From assembly GCF_003286085.1 (NCBI RefSeq), contig NW_020825289.1, positions 14,942,001 through 15,006,000 of the forward strand: DNA of 64,000 bases. The letters are read 5' to 3'. Origin of the DNA: Drosophila persimilis (lineage: Eukaryota; Arthropoda; Insecta; Diptera; Drosophilidae). The position numbers were made by a program, and so were the translations under genes. Position 1 is the first letter of the stretch. The number at the start of each line of letters is the position of its first letter. This document shows, one piece after another, positions 33,829 to 46,600 of the stretch. Under the pieces are notes generated by a model. That model had not been told where the DNA came from. It did no database searches and worked only from the letters and a program-made list of their open reading frames with translations.

Positions 33829-36508
33829 ATGAACATAGACAACAAATTGCGCAGCAGGGAGCACGGGTTCTGTGAGTATTTCGAATGGCGGGAGAATTTC
33901 ACTTTTGGCGGTCGAATTTTCTATGTAAATATGTGATTAATTCGACAAGTTACATTGAAATGAAATGGCAATTGGCACTCTAGTGGCAATAAGCTAAGCC
34001 TGGGATCAGTCTGTGGCACTCTAGTGGCAATAAGCTAAGCCTGGGATCAGTCTGTGATCCGTCGCTGTCTCATCCAGGGAAGGGTTCTCCAGATCTCCGG
34101 GTCTCTAGCCGAAATTGCAGCGCAAGCGAAAACGTATTGAAAAACTAGACTGCAACATAGACAAAGACGCAGACCACGATGGAGACAATCTGAGAGCTGC
34201 ACTAATTTCTGGCTTTTTCACTCTCATTGCAGCCAACGAGCGGACCTACGATTTCGCCCTGCGTCGTCTGTGCGTGGCCAAAGAGGACAGCTGGCGGGGA
34301 ATCGCTCCGGCCAACTACTGCCCGGACTTCAACCCAGAGCCGCCCATATTTTCGGCCAAGTTTGCCAATTGCAACGGCTATAGGCACATTCTGGCCATAG
34401 CCAATGAGGATGGCAAGATCACACTGCAGGACACCACACAGCGCAACCACGAGCCGGAGGAGCAGTCCCTGCCGGGGCCACAGTGCCATTACAATGCAGT
34501 CTTCGACCTGGAGTGGGCCCCGGGGCAGATGCGGTTCGTTTCCGCCTCGGGGGACCACACAGCACGGCTCTGGGAGGTGGCTGGCTCGGGCATTAGGGGA
34601 CTCAACTCGTATATTGGCCACACACGATCCGTTAAGTCGGCCGCCTTCAAGCGAACAGACCCAGCCGTGTTTGCCACTGGCGGGCGAGACGGAGCCATTC
34701 TCATCTGGGACATACGGGCCAATCTCAACATGGATTTGACCTCTCGCGTGGACAACTGCATCTACAGCGGGCACACGGGGGGACCGGGCACGCCCGTCTC
34801 GCAGCGAAAGCAGCGCTCACGCACGCCCAAGATGTCGTCCAGCGCCACCTCGAGCAGCATCACGGGATTGGCCTTCCAGGACGACAACACCCTGATATCC
34901 TGTGGCGCTGGCGACGGTGTGATCAAGGTATGGGATCTGCGACGCAACTATACGGCCTACAGGAAGGAGCCGCTGCCCAGGCACAAGCTGCCGTATGCCG
35001 GACACTCCACCTTCCGGGGATTTACCAATCTCATTGTGGATGCGGCAGGGACGCGGCTCTTTGCCAACTGCATGGACAACACGATCTACTGCTACAATCT
35101 GGTATCGTACTCCCCCAAGCCGCTGGCCTGCTACAAGGGTCTGCTGAATTCCACCTTCTACATCAAGTCCTGCCTAAGTCCGGATGGAAAGTACCTGTTG
35201 AGCGGCAGCAGTGACGAGCGGGCGTACATCTGGAACCTAGAACATGCAGAGGAGCCGCTGGTGGCTCTGTCGGGCCACACGGTCGAGGTGACCTGCGTCG
35301 CCTGGGGCTCTTCCCACGACTGTCCCATTGTCACCTGCAGCGACGATGCGCGGCATAAGATCTGGCGCATGGGACCCGACCTGGAGGGTCTTAGCGAGGC
35401 CGAGAGGGCGGACAAGTATCGCGGCCATGCAAGCTATGTGCGCCAATTCAGCAAAAAGTCCACGGCTCCGGCCACCGGCAACCACAAGTACAACCTGAGG
35501 GATCTGGAGTCTACGCCACGCTCGCTGAAGCGCCTGATGGACCAGAACGAACGCACGCCCGGCTCCATCGAAAAGGTGGCCATGAAGCGTTCATTTCTGG
35601 ACATGCTGGGCGTGGCCAGCAGCGAGGTAGATGCCGAGCAACCGCAGAAACGAACCAAGCCCCTGGAATCCCGCGGAAGGCGACTCTTTGGGCCCTCTAG
35701 CCAAGAGCCCACTTGCAGGCATATTCAGCTGCCGCCGATTGGCGAGGAAGAAGCATCACCCAGCAAAAAGCAAAAGGAGAACGCAGCCGCCGATGATATT
35801 TCCCCGGGGACCAAGCTGCTAAGCCTCAACTCCTCGCCGGCCCACTCGCCGCTCAGCGAGAATGTCAACCACATATACGCCTCACCACCCACCACATCCG
35901 CAGCTGCAGCTGCAGCAGCGGCGGCGGCAGCGGCTGCCTCCGAGGGAGCTGGCCAGCAGCCCCTCTCCTCTGTGATCTACTCGCCCACATCGAACCTGCC
36001 CAACTACGTGCTGGACGGGGAGGCACCGCATCTGGCCATAATGTCGCCCAAGCGCAAGGCCAAGGAAAAGGTCGACTGGCTGACGAACATACGCAAGCAG
36101 AAGCTGATGAACGGCAGGGCGCACGTCTCGCTCAGCGACAAGATCAACGAGGAGCAGCAGCAGGCCAACTCTGTGGATGTTTTGGCCTCGCCGCGTCTCC
36201 AGTGCCTCCGTCAGTCGGAGTGCAGTCCCCGCTTAAAGGCCACTCCCCGGCGGCGCATCTCGCACACTGATGCTGGAGGTGGTGCGGGCGGCTCAAGCGG
36301 ATCCATACCACAACCACAGCCACGCACACCCACCTCCAGTCGCCGGAACAGTGAGACAACACTGCTCCGCTTCTTCAGCGTTCAGCGCAGCAGCAGCGTG
36401 GCACCCGACGAGACGGCGACAGCGTCGGGGCCAAGCGAGATGTCGCCACCTCCATCGGTCACGCCGCTGACACTGCGAACGCCCACGACAGCGGTGGGAA
36501 GCGATTAA
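33829..36508 (+). CDS. l(2)dtl: Denticleless/Cdt2, substrate receptor of the CRL4 ubiquitin ligase
   Basis: WD40 adaptor that links PCNA-bound substrates such as Dup/Cdt1 to Cul4-Ddb1 for destruction in S phase. Exons 33829-33871 and 34233-36508 join in phase 1 to 772 residues, close to the D. melanogaster length. The N-terminus (MNIDNKLRSREHGFSNERTYDFALRRL) leads into a seven-bladed WD propeller over about residues 50-420, with repeats such as FVSASGDHTARLWEV, FATGGRDGAILIWDI, LISCGAGDGVIKVWDL and LLSGSSDERAYIWNL. The C-terminal half is disordered, Ser/Pro-rich with many SP/TP sites, a 13-Ala tract (35900-35938) and a PIP-box-like ETTLLRFF at residues 722-729. The intron (33872-34232) contains a perfect 41-bp tandem duplication. 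The 3' end faces l(2)not, with stops 258 bp apart; AATAAA is at 36685. Confidence 0.95.
33973..34054 (+). repeat. Perfect 41-bp tandem duplication in the l(2)dtl intron
   Basis: Two identical adjacent copies of a 41-bp unit beginning TGGCACTCTAGTGGCAATAA, at 33973-34013 and 34014-34054. Identity without a single change implies a recent event. It could also be an assembly artefact. Confidence 0.9.
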
Positions 36509-36765
36509 AATGTCGCCTAACAAATGGGGAGAATCGTATCCCCTCGTCGTATTATTGTACCCTTAGTTTTAAGCGGACATTGTTGTAAGCTATTTTATGT
36601 AGATCCTAGCTTGAATCTTATTTTCGTTGGGCGAGTTGGTAACCAATTCCCCCGGCACTTTGTACAGCGCCACTACAAAAGACTAAATAAAAGTACATCC
36701 ATAAATAGTTTAAGCTTCATTACATTTGGTTACAAGTACAGTGTGGATCACTACTGTATGACTAG

Positions 36766-39700
36766 TTATTGCACTTTCTTCTGCTGTTGTTGCTTCTGCT
36801 TGGCCGCCGCATTCAGCCGCATGGTCTGGAAGATCTGACGGGCCACACCGAAAAGCAATACGAGGTGACAGAGATGCAGGGCCGAGCTGGACAGATAAGT
36901 GCTGGGATAGCTGTTCCAGCAGTACTCGATGATGCCCAGAATGAGATAGCGCACGCCCAGGGTATAGGACGTGGACCAGACCAGATATGGAAGCGAGTGA
37001 AAATACCAAACGTAGAACTGATAGTGCAGCGAGCGGGAGCAGGCCACGCCGATGAAGTTGCACAGGAAAAAGGGCAGCAGGGCCAGTTGCGTGCACCGTT
37101 CAAAGTGGATGCCATAGCGCTCGGCCTCCGCCCGAGCGGGAGCGGGTGCTGGAGGAGCCGCTGCCTTGCCGCCCGATGACTTTTGTAGTGTCTTTTCGAA
37201 GGCATTCAGAAAGGATTGCTGTTCGGCGCTTAGCTTCTCCGTGTCCTTTTCCTTTTTCGCTTCCTTCTTGCTCTTCCTCTGGGCTTGGACTTCGCTATTC
37301 TTCTTGGCAATTTGCGGCTGCAGTTGGTCCTGGACACTGCGCAGGCGAACATAGCTCTGGAAGAAGGTCCACGTGGGCTTGGCAAACACTAGCAGGAGCA
37401 CCAAATGCAGGCCCAACAGAGATAGGTGGAACGTACGGTGCTCAAAGAACTCCCTACTCAAGAACCTATAGTTCACCGTCCACTTGTGCTCGAAGATGCG
37501 GCCCAGGTCGAAGCTGCCACGCAGATACTCCACCGGATGGGAGAGCAGAAAGGGGGCGCCCAGCAGAAGCTGGACCGAACCACAAATTGCAAGCTGCAGG
37601 AAGGTCTTCAGCGGTCCCAGATTGGCCAAGTAGAAGAGCAGCAGGGCCGGTGCAAACAGCAGAATATTCATCTTGACGCCCACGGCCAGGCTGAAGAGAA
37701 TGCTGCCCCAGGTCCAGCGCCGATCCACGAAGAGATTGAGTGCCGCATAGAGCAGGAGGATGGCCACGGGATCGTTGAACAAACGCAGCACATAGATCGA
37801 GTGAATGCGGTACGAGGTAAAGGCGCTCAGGACCAGCACGTACGGCGGCACCTTGCGACTCTTCGCGTACAGGCGCAGCACCAGGCACATCTGCAGCAGG
37901 TAAATCCCGGCAAAGATGTACTGCGCCACCCGCACATTAGCGCCATGCGACGTTATGTAGTAGAGGGCCGAGTAAATGTACACAAAAGCCGCCGGATACA
38001 CTAGGGGCCCAGTATCACCTGCAATGTAGACAAAAGAAATAGTTTAATTAACATTTCCCTTGTCTGTTCTTGTCTTGTTCCGTTCCGTTACAGTTCGAAT
38101 TCTGTTTCGAAGCAGCTGTATTTTCGGCGCGCACTGTGAATGGCAAATTCAAAGAAGAGCAACGTCGTCGGGCGACTGTCAAAATGTCAGATGTCAGTGT
38201 CAGAAAGAGAAGGAAAATTTTTATTCGAGAAGCATGGAGGTTATTACGGCATGTTTTTAGCTGAGAACTACAACTTTTAATGTAAATATGATTTCGTGTC
38301 AAAATTTGTTCGTACTCCGCGGCCAACTGCCGGCGATCCGCTGCTGCCGCCGGTACCAACAGCACCTACGGACAACTCTGAAACACAGCTCCAGCTTCTC
38401 GCCCTGGGGCCCCACGGCAGCGCCGAGTATATCGCATGCGTCCGCGTCCAAATTGTCATTGCTGGGGCTTAGGACACGCGATGATGGACGGCACACAGTC
38501 CGCAGTTTTCACACCTCCAGCCGCATGCTGGCCAAAGACTACTACACGACACTGGGGGTGGCCAAGAACGCCAATGGGAAGGATATCAAGAAGGCCTACT
38601 ATCAGCTGGCCAAGAAGTACCATCCGGACACCAACAAGGAGGACCCGGATGCCGGTCGCAAATTCCAGGAGGTCTCCGAGGCCTACGAGGTGCTCAGCGA
38701 TGATCAGAAGCGGCGTGAGTACGACACCTACGGCCAGACGGCGGAGAACATGAGTCGTCAGGGTGGCGGATTCGGTGGCGGCGGCGGCGGGGCAGGACCC
38801 TTCGGACCCGAGGGCTTCTCACAGAGCTGGCAGTTCCGCTCGACCATCGATCCCGAGGAGCTGTTCCGCAAGATTTTCGGCGAGGGAAACTTCCGCACCA
38901 ACAGTTTCGACGACTTCGCCGACTCCAAGTTCGGTTTCGGCCAGGCTCAGGAGATGGTCATGGACTTGACCTTCGCCCAGGCAGCTCGCGGCGTCAATAA
39001 GGATGTGAATGTCAATGTGGTGGACGAGTGCCCCAAGTGCGCCGGCTCCAAGTGCGAGCCGGGCACAAAGCCGGGCCGCTGCCAGTACTGTAACGGCACA
39101 GGCTTCGAGACCATCTCGACGGGACCCTTCGTCATGCGTTCCACGTGCCGCTACTGCCAGGGCACGCGCCAGTACATCAAGTATCCGTGCAGCGAGTGCG
39201 AGGGCAAGGGAAAGACTGTGCAGCGCCGCAAGGTGACTGTACCGGTGCCGGCGGGCATCGAGAACGGACAAACGGTGCGCATGCAGGTGGGCAGCAAGGA
39301 ACTGTTTGTGACCTTCCGAGTGGAACGGAGCGACTACTTCCGCCGTGACGGGGCCGACGTACACACAGACGTGGCCATCTCGGTGTCACAGTCCGTCCTG
39401 GGCGGCACTGTACGCGTCCAGGGCGTCTACGAGGACCAGTGGATTAACATTGAACCGGGCACCTCCTCCCACCACAAGCACACGTTGCGAGGCAAGGGCC
39501 TTAAGCGGGTAAACGCTCATGGCCATGGCGATCACTATGTACACATCAAAATTGATGTGCCGCGGAAGCTGAGCAAGGAGCAGCGCGCACTCATCGAGGC
39601 CTTCGCCGAGCTGGAGCTGGACACGCCAGGCAAGATCCACGGCATCACCCAGACAAAAAATGGCAGTAAGAAAGCAACGTAAATACACCCTAGCAGATAG

Positions 39701-40608
39701 AAACGCAATTTCGCAAGTCAATTCTCAATCTCATTGCCCAATGCAGCATCTAATGTAATTGGAGCTTCAATTCGTAGTTCAAATATATGTGGGTTAACAG
39801 TCTGAACGATACTTAAACGTCAATCCCTGTCTTTTGCTCTTCTATAATTGCAGCACAGGTGCGAGTGAACAATCCGGAGCTGTTGGAGGCGGAGCAGCCA
39901 AAGGAACCAGCAAAGAAAGCACAAGCGAAACCAAGGAACAGCAGGACCAAAAAGAGTCCAAGCCCAGTGGGGGATCAGGGCAAAGCGAAGGCGGAGGCGG
40001 GGGAGGCTTCTTAAACAAGATCAAATCTATGTTCAACTGAAACACAATTGTTTTACGTTAATATTTAAGCAAAAACAATGTTAATGTTGCTCCTAAGATA
40101 ACGTTTTGTTTTAAGTCTAAGACTAGGGGTACGAGCAGCAGGACCTATTCCAAGTGGAAGAGACGAATAAACGATGTTCACAGTCACAGTCCAAGCAAAG
40201 GACTTCCCATTGGTTCCAGAGGGATGGAGCAGAAACTTTAGATATAGAAGCATTGGAATGGGGGCACATGGCAGCCGCCGCTGGTGTCCAAAAATAAACT
40301 CGAGAAAACCTTGAGCACTCACCGCGCAGCAGGGCATAATTGGTGGTACCGTTCAGGAAGCCCTCGCACTCCTGCATGTAGGCCACCCAATCGATCTCCG
40401 TATATGGCACGCGCCGAATCACAAACACATTGATAGCTGCTTCCGCCAAAACAATCAGAACACTAATTATGGGCAAGGCGGCCGGCTCGAGCACCAGGTA
40501 CTTGAGAAAGCCTATATTCAGGTATTTGTCCAGCAGTGTCTGCAACAGGTTGCTGGACTTTTTGCGACGTCCAGTCGGACGGTTGTTGTTGCCTTTCGGT
40601 GGGGCCAT
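36766..40608 (-). CDS. l(2)not: Dol-P-Man:Man5GlcNAc2-PP-Dol alpha-1,3-mannosyltransferase (ALG3)
   Basis: Adds the sixth mannose to the lipid-linked oligosaccharide on the ER lumenal side. Minus-strand exons 40608-40323 and 38018-36766 join in phase 1 to 512 residues, recreating the ALG3 signature across the junction ([20 protein letters not shown]). About ten membrane segments are visible, starting [21 protein letters not shown] long charged loop (about residues 335-415, rich in Lys/Glu with [18 protein letters not shown] and an Ala/Pro run) is inserted before the last segments and is longer than in the human protein. The C-terminus is Gln/Lys-rich. The single intron (38019-40322) contains l(2)tid on the opposite strand, the nested arrangement described for D. 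melanogaster (l(2)not means neighbour of tid). Confidence 0.95.
38288..40040 (+). CDS. l(2)tid: Mitochondrial DnaJ chaperone Tid (DNAJA3 orthologue)
   Basis: Type I J-protein that drives mitochondrial Hsp70. Exons 38288-39678 and 39854-40040 join in phase 2 to 525 residues. If the intron is retained the frame ends at TAA 39680-39682, giving 464 residues. Order: mitochondrial presequence (Arg/Ser-rich, no acids at first), J domain at about residues 80-145 ([15 protein letters not shown] in [12 protein letters not shown]), a G/F region ([19 protein letters not shown]), a zinc domain with [25 protein letters not shown] and CSECEGKG (the third unit ends in Arg, not Gly), then the C-terminal substrate domains. 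Exon 2 encodes a Gly/Ser/Glu-rich tail ending [10 protein letters not shown]. The gene lies within the intron of l(2)not. Confidence 0.95.
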
Positions 40609-43600
40609 TTATGTGATAATATTCGGAAAATCAACTAAATTAAATGAAAAAAATCCACACAAGACCAGGGCTGCAAAAGCACAAGCACTGACTATTCACT
40701 ATTCGTTCATACAACGAACGTGTTGCGAGCGAACTTTCTGCGTACGCTCCCAGGTTCTTCGGCTCTAGCGTTCGGCTCGACTCGTTGTGTGCCGGTTGTG
40801 TACTTTTTTACACGTGCATATTTTATAAACCAATGAATGCGAATTAAAAGCTAGAGTTCTCAGGTAACTCTCAGTGAAGGAACTAAATGTATTCCTTCAA
40901 GAAGAATTTAATGAAGAGAGAATTTTTAAAATTTGATGGCATTCTTGAATGCCCATTACATATGTATATGTACAAATATGCAAGGAAACCACCACAATAA
41001 TGAATTTTGAATTTGAAAGCTTAATACTTTCCAGACAGTAATCTTAAGCAACAAAGTGCTTAGATCCGATTTATAACTGCATTTATTAGCTTTTCACAAT
41101 TGCAAAGTTTAATACAACCAGATGTAAGATACTTAAGTTTTGTGAAAAAAGCCCTACCGCTGAAAACACACAAGCAAAAAAAAATGATTTAAAAAAAATT
41201 AGGGTAAATAACTAAACTTAAAAAAATAAAATTATTTAATAACTTAAAAGCCACAGTCGAAATGTGTAGAAAAAACCCGAACGGCAGACAATTAATTAAA
41301 ATTTTGTAGTCCATTTACTGACCAGCGCAATTCGGATACTCCTTGCTATAATCCGGCCTTATGGGTATTGGAAATTACCTTTCTCGTCATACTCTACCCA
41401 TAATTTAATGAAGAGAATTGAAAGGGAGTTTTACGGAGTTTATCTTTAGGGCAAATGCAAAAACATGACATAAAAACAGTAAATGAACTAATTATCTTTC
41501 ATTTGAAATTGGTGAATGAATGGGGATATGCAGAACTACAGGCAGTGCATGCAAGAGACCCAAGGCCAGACGGGGGCAGGGATGTGTATAGGGTTGGCAG
41601 TGAGTAGGAGAGCAAGTGTTTGGGTGGGATGTGCGCAACTGAAAATAAATGATTAATGCTCATCGTTTGTTTCATAGATGGATGGATGCGTGGTGTAAAC
41701 CTGGAAACAACCGTCCCAGCAGAGGCCACGTCCTCCCCTTCCTGTACAAAGCGCGAAAATTGCCCTTAAGCCAAAGGGACATGGGATGGATATTGGTTCT
41801 GGTGGTTTAACGCATCATTGAGATCTATTGACGAAGGGGAAATGTTGAAACACGGTCCGGTAAACGGTCGCAGGCCGATACCGGACAAATTCGCGCGTCT
41901 GCTCATGCATACATATCTACATATATGGACATGTTGCTCATTTACAAAAAAACGGACAACTGTTGGAGCTTCTCCCATTCCTCTTCATTCCGCTGATATG
42001 TGGCACATGTCATCCTTTGCATGGATTGTCCTTCACCGTAGATTTCTGGGCAATTAATTGCCAACCGGGACATGGTATGCGTTTGATTCAGTCTCAGTCT
42101 TCTCTTTACAAGAGAACTTTTCTCGTACCCTTGCGGGGGGTATTGCGATTTCAGCATATAATCACCCTGTATCCTGTATCTGGCTAGGAATATTGATGAA
42201 GTCCTTACTCATCCAAGCCTACAGCAACCCGACTTGATTGATTTTTCTGTTACAGATTCGTGTGGAACACTTAACGGATATATCATAGTTGTTGAATGGA
42301 ATCTGCCAGGGTATCCAAAATTTCGGTCCTCGAAGATAGGGTTTCTTTATTGTTTGTTGATGCTTTTGCTTGCTGCACATTAATTGTGTGCACTGCACCA
42401 TGTTTTCATTCGTACGCCTCTCAAAAGCGATGAAAAATCCGCCTCCTCGCTCAGAGTGTCAACAGGACTGCAAGGACTGCAATAACGACGGGTAAAAAAA
42501 CCACTGTGGATGCAAAAAATGGCCATGTAATAACATTTCAAAGGTATCCCACGCCCGCGTTGAAACGGGGATTCATTAAAAAAAGTTGCATGTATTTTTG
42601 TAACTTGTTGCGTACAGAATTTTATATCGCACGGATTTTTACTAAAATTTTCGACATTTATTTGAGTGCGATTCAGGGCCATTCAATCGGAATAATGAAA
42701 CCTTCCACTCAAATAAAAAATTCTGTTTAAGTGAGTATTATTTTATTAAATATTGATTCACAGATGTTCATATAGTACGAATGTACTTGTTGCATTGCAA
42801 TTTTGGTTAAGGAATAGCTTTCCCCGCTTCCCCATTTGCCATTCAAAGAAATATTCATAGATATTTCAGACACAATCATTTGATGTTTGTCGTCTCCACT
42901 TTGTGGGTCAATTGTGTCTAATGCTAGTTATCACTTTATGAACTATAGAACTAAATCGGTCATTGCTTATCAGTAGCGTCGCCATTGTGTATGTGAGTGG
43001 TTCCACAGTTCCATGTCTGTATGTATAGGCAACGAAGCAGCCTAAGACTGAGAGCTATTTACGAGTATTCGTGGTACAAGTGAGAAAATTGTTTATTAAT
43101 CAATAATAATCTATATAGAAACATATGTACATATGTATGTATGTACATACATATCCGTGCTGTTATCATGCTGGTTGGTCTACTCTACTGATAAGAGCAA
43201 GCTGTTAAATGCAAATCTCCCAGCTTCGCCCAATACTAGTTCCCAACAGAACTTTGCACTCAAAATGGTGCTTATGCTTATTCATTTCTTTGGGATTAAA
43301 TTCATTGTGTCACGATTTAGCAGCTATTTATTCTAGAAACAATGACGGGACGGATTTATAACCATTTATTGCAAGAAGCGTCTGATGATACTTTAACGTG
43401 CTTCACTTGCCATTGCCGTTTCCATTTAATAGATTGTTTGGTTAGCTCTGAATGGACTTTTTTTGAGCGCTGTACCTTATGCATCAGTTGTTTTGATAGT
43501 CAAGATTGCACCTTACTGTGACGCCTCTTTTCATATGATAGCTCCAGCCCTGAACGGAAAACAACACTCTCCCACACACACACACACACGCACATCATTT

Positions 43601-46600
43601 ATGAGCCTTTCTGTTTGTGTTCGTTGGACCAGATGACAGGCGGGTGCCAAGGGAGCTTCGGCCGTTTAAGAGTTCAATCATATAAAGCGTTGTCGTTGTC
43701 ACTCATATATACACACACATATGTGTATGAAAAGAAAACGTACAAAAATAGAAACACAACTGTTAATAAAAAAGGAGAAGCATATGAGCGCAGACAAAAA
43801 GCTTATTTGCATGTGCTTGCTGAGCGTCAACAGACAGCCTACCTAGTCTCTCTGCTTAGTGTAGGGTACAACAGAACGCATGCAACAGCTGGTCGGAGTC
43901 AAGGTGTATTTATATGAGGTGGCGCATAGAAAAAGTGTTTATCGAACGGCTCATTCTTGATGATTATTAAACTAGTGTTCACAAATTAATTTTAGGTGTA
44001 CTCCGTATATACATACATATGTATGTATATTACCTCTGACAAAACTGCTTTCGCTTGAGCGCTTCTAATTATGCGTCACCTTACAAAAGTACGTCCTGGT
44101 CGAAGCGTACGATTTTTCATGTGCTGATTGGCCTGGCCCCCTCCCCACTCCTCTGACACTCGTTGCTCCAACACTAACAGCTCTGTCTGCCTGCCTGTTG
44201 CTGCTCCACTCTCACTTCCCCTCCAACGTTTCCACCTAGTTCCTCTATCTTCCCGCTGCCCTGCTCGCGTAAGAAGCTTATTGCATACGAGTGTGTGTGT
44301 GTGTTGGCATGCTCTTCGTGCTTCGCATGGAATAACTATATCGGGTAGTTTCCTACTCAGAGGGACATAATTCCAGGCATATCTAGTGCCTATGTCGCTC
44401 AGACAACGAGATGGATGGCCTTACCTTTGTTTAGTCATACCCTGGTACTAAGAGATAGCTGGTTGGTTCAGCTTTTGGCCGAGTGAAAACGAAACGAGCC
44501 GACGGAACAAGCCGAATGTGCACTCTGTATTTGTTTGTTTGCCTTTCCATCGCGAGATTTCCCCATTTCTGTTTTCGACTTGCCGCGTAACGGTTGTCAT
44601 TGCTCCCGAGTGCACACAGCGAGGCTCGCACGCAACAACAGCAGCAGCAGCCCGCACCTTCTCTTCACCTCTTTCTGGAAGAGTCAAGTCTAGACTACGC
44701 TTAGTTTACAAGAGAGTGTTCCGAAGAACGGGCAGAAGTTTTTCCTTTTTTAGTTTGTTTGATTTGTTCGTTTTGTTAATCTGGTAATTTCCCCAAACTA
44801 TCCCTACTCTATGTTTAAGTGTGTGTGAGCTCTCGGTGCTGAAATTGGCGTTGTTCTTCGTTCCAGAATTATTCAAATTTTAAAAGAAACAAGAAAAGAG
44901 CGCGCGCTCAAGATAATATGCCGAAAAAAGCAGAGAATCATTGTTATTGCATGGAAAATTACTACAGAAATCAACAACAAGCCAAACCGAAAACACAAAA
45001 AGAGAATAAAAAAAAGAGCAGAAAGAGAAACAACAATAACACAGAGGAAAGCATGTGAGCCCCATAGACGACGAACCGCATAAACAAATTAAGTGATGCT
45101 CCCTGCCTTCCTCCGTGCTCCGCGCCCTCTCCCTGCTACACGCGCCATTTCTTGAATTTAAATTTAAATTTAAACTATTATTGTTATCGGTGGCAGCCTG
45201 CTCTTGATTTCTATTTTTTCGCGCCAAGTGCAATCGGCTTTTACATAATTAATATGGTCAAATCCAAAAAATGTTCCAAAATGTATAATATAAACAACTT
45301 GGGCCAAACGAACGCATGTCAAGTCACACCCGCGCAACTTTGCGCCGTTTTCTAGTTCTTGTTGCTTCCATTTCGAAACTGTTTCCGAGATCTCCAAAAT
45401 ATACATATGTGTACATATGTATGTATGTATAGATTTCTGATTAACGCATTATATTTATTTATTCCACAGTGTTTCTTCCCTCGTTCGTATTGTGTTTCGC
45501 GGCTGTTGTATTTTACTGCAATTAGTTACTGTTACTCTACACCACACCCATCGCGCCCAGAAACTAACTGTATTCGAGTGTGTCTGTTATCACCGAAAAA
45601 AGACATACGCTTCACGTACATACATACACATTTAACTCGTAACGAAATCGACGTGTGTGTGTGTCGCTTTATCGGAGAAGCCAAAGGCAAGCAAGCGAGA
45701 CAAAGCAAAAGAGACTCGCGTCCGACAGACCCGATAAAGCAGAATCAACAAGCACCAAACTAACGGCGGTCACGTCACTCTCTTCAACTGCACTTCTCTG
45801 CACCAGCAACAATTAACCTGCATTGAGAGCGCCAGAGAGCTGATCACCACACTCGCTTCCCTGCACCGTGGTTCAATTGCGCTCTGCTCTCCCTGTCCAT
45901 CCACGCTCTCTCTCAGCAAGGCAAGCAAATGAAGCAAATGAGCTGTTTTGCCGACGCTCTCTATGGGTAAGTTTCCTAAGATGAAAATTTAAGTTCAAAT
46001 TAAACTCGTCTCCGCCTCTACTGAAAACTAGTTTTTCCGAAAAAAGAAAAAAAAAACTGCAAATGGTCTGCCGTATCGATAGCCGTATCTCACATACATA
46101 ATTCCTCGGTACTCTCGCCAGGGGCACCATTTACAGACACAGACAGATACACAGCAATAGGCTTCCAATGCAGCGCCCTCTTGGCAGGCCCGGCACATGA
46201 ACATCACCAGAAACCCAACCAGCTTCGGTATTTTGATACCCTATTATAGAGTAGAGTATGATGATTTACACCAGATGTTTGCAACGAACGCAGAGCCCCA
46301 ACTTGTATGCATGCAGTTTATAAATGAGAACCCCCGAAGTTGGTTTTTAATATCGAGGGTGTATTTTTGGTTTGTATGTTTGTGAGCCAGACGCATCTCC
46401 ACAGTGTCGACCCCCATTCTAGGAAATGTGATGGGATTGCAATGTGCCAGCTTCGAATGAAACCACCAATTTTCATGCCTTGACCAGGCCCAGTACCTGC
46501 AACAGCAATCAAAAAATTCCACCTTTGAGGGAACCCTTTTTTATCTGGCTAAAACTCCCAAAAACTAGATCAGGACCCTGTGACCCAGTCCCATCAAAAT

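Noticed and set aside
34115-34232. In-frame upstream extension of the l(2)dtl second exon
   Set aside because: It begins at TTG inside the intron; the acceptor at 34232 and the exon at 33829 give the conserved N-terminus.
42380-42682. 100-codon minus-strand frame in the gene-poor region
   Set aside because: No recognisable domain, poor codon character; kept only as an unexplained stretch, possibly a transposon relic.
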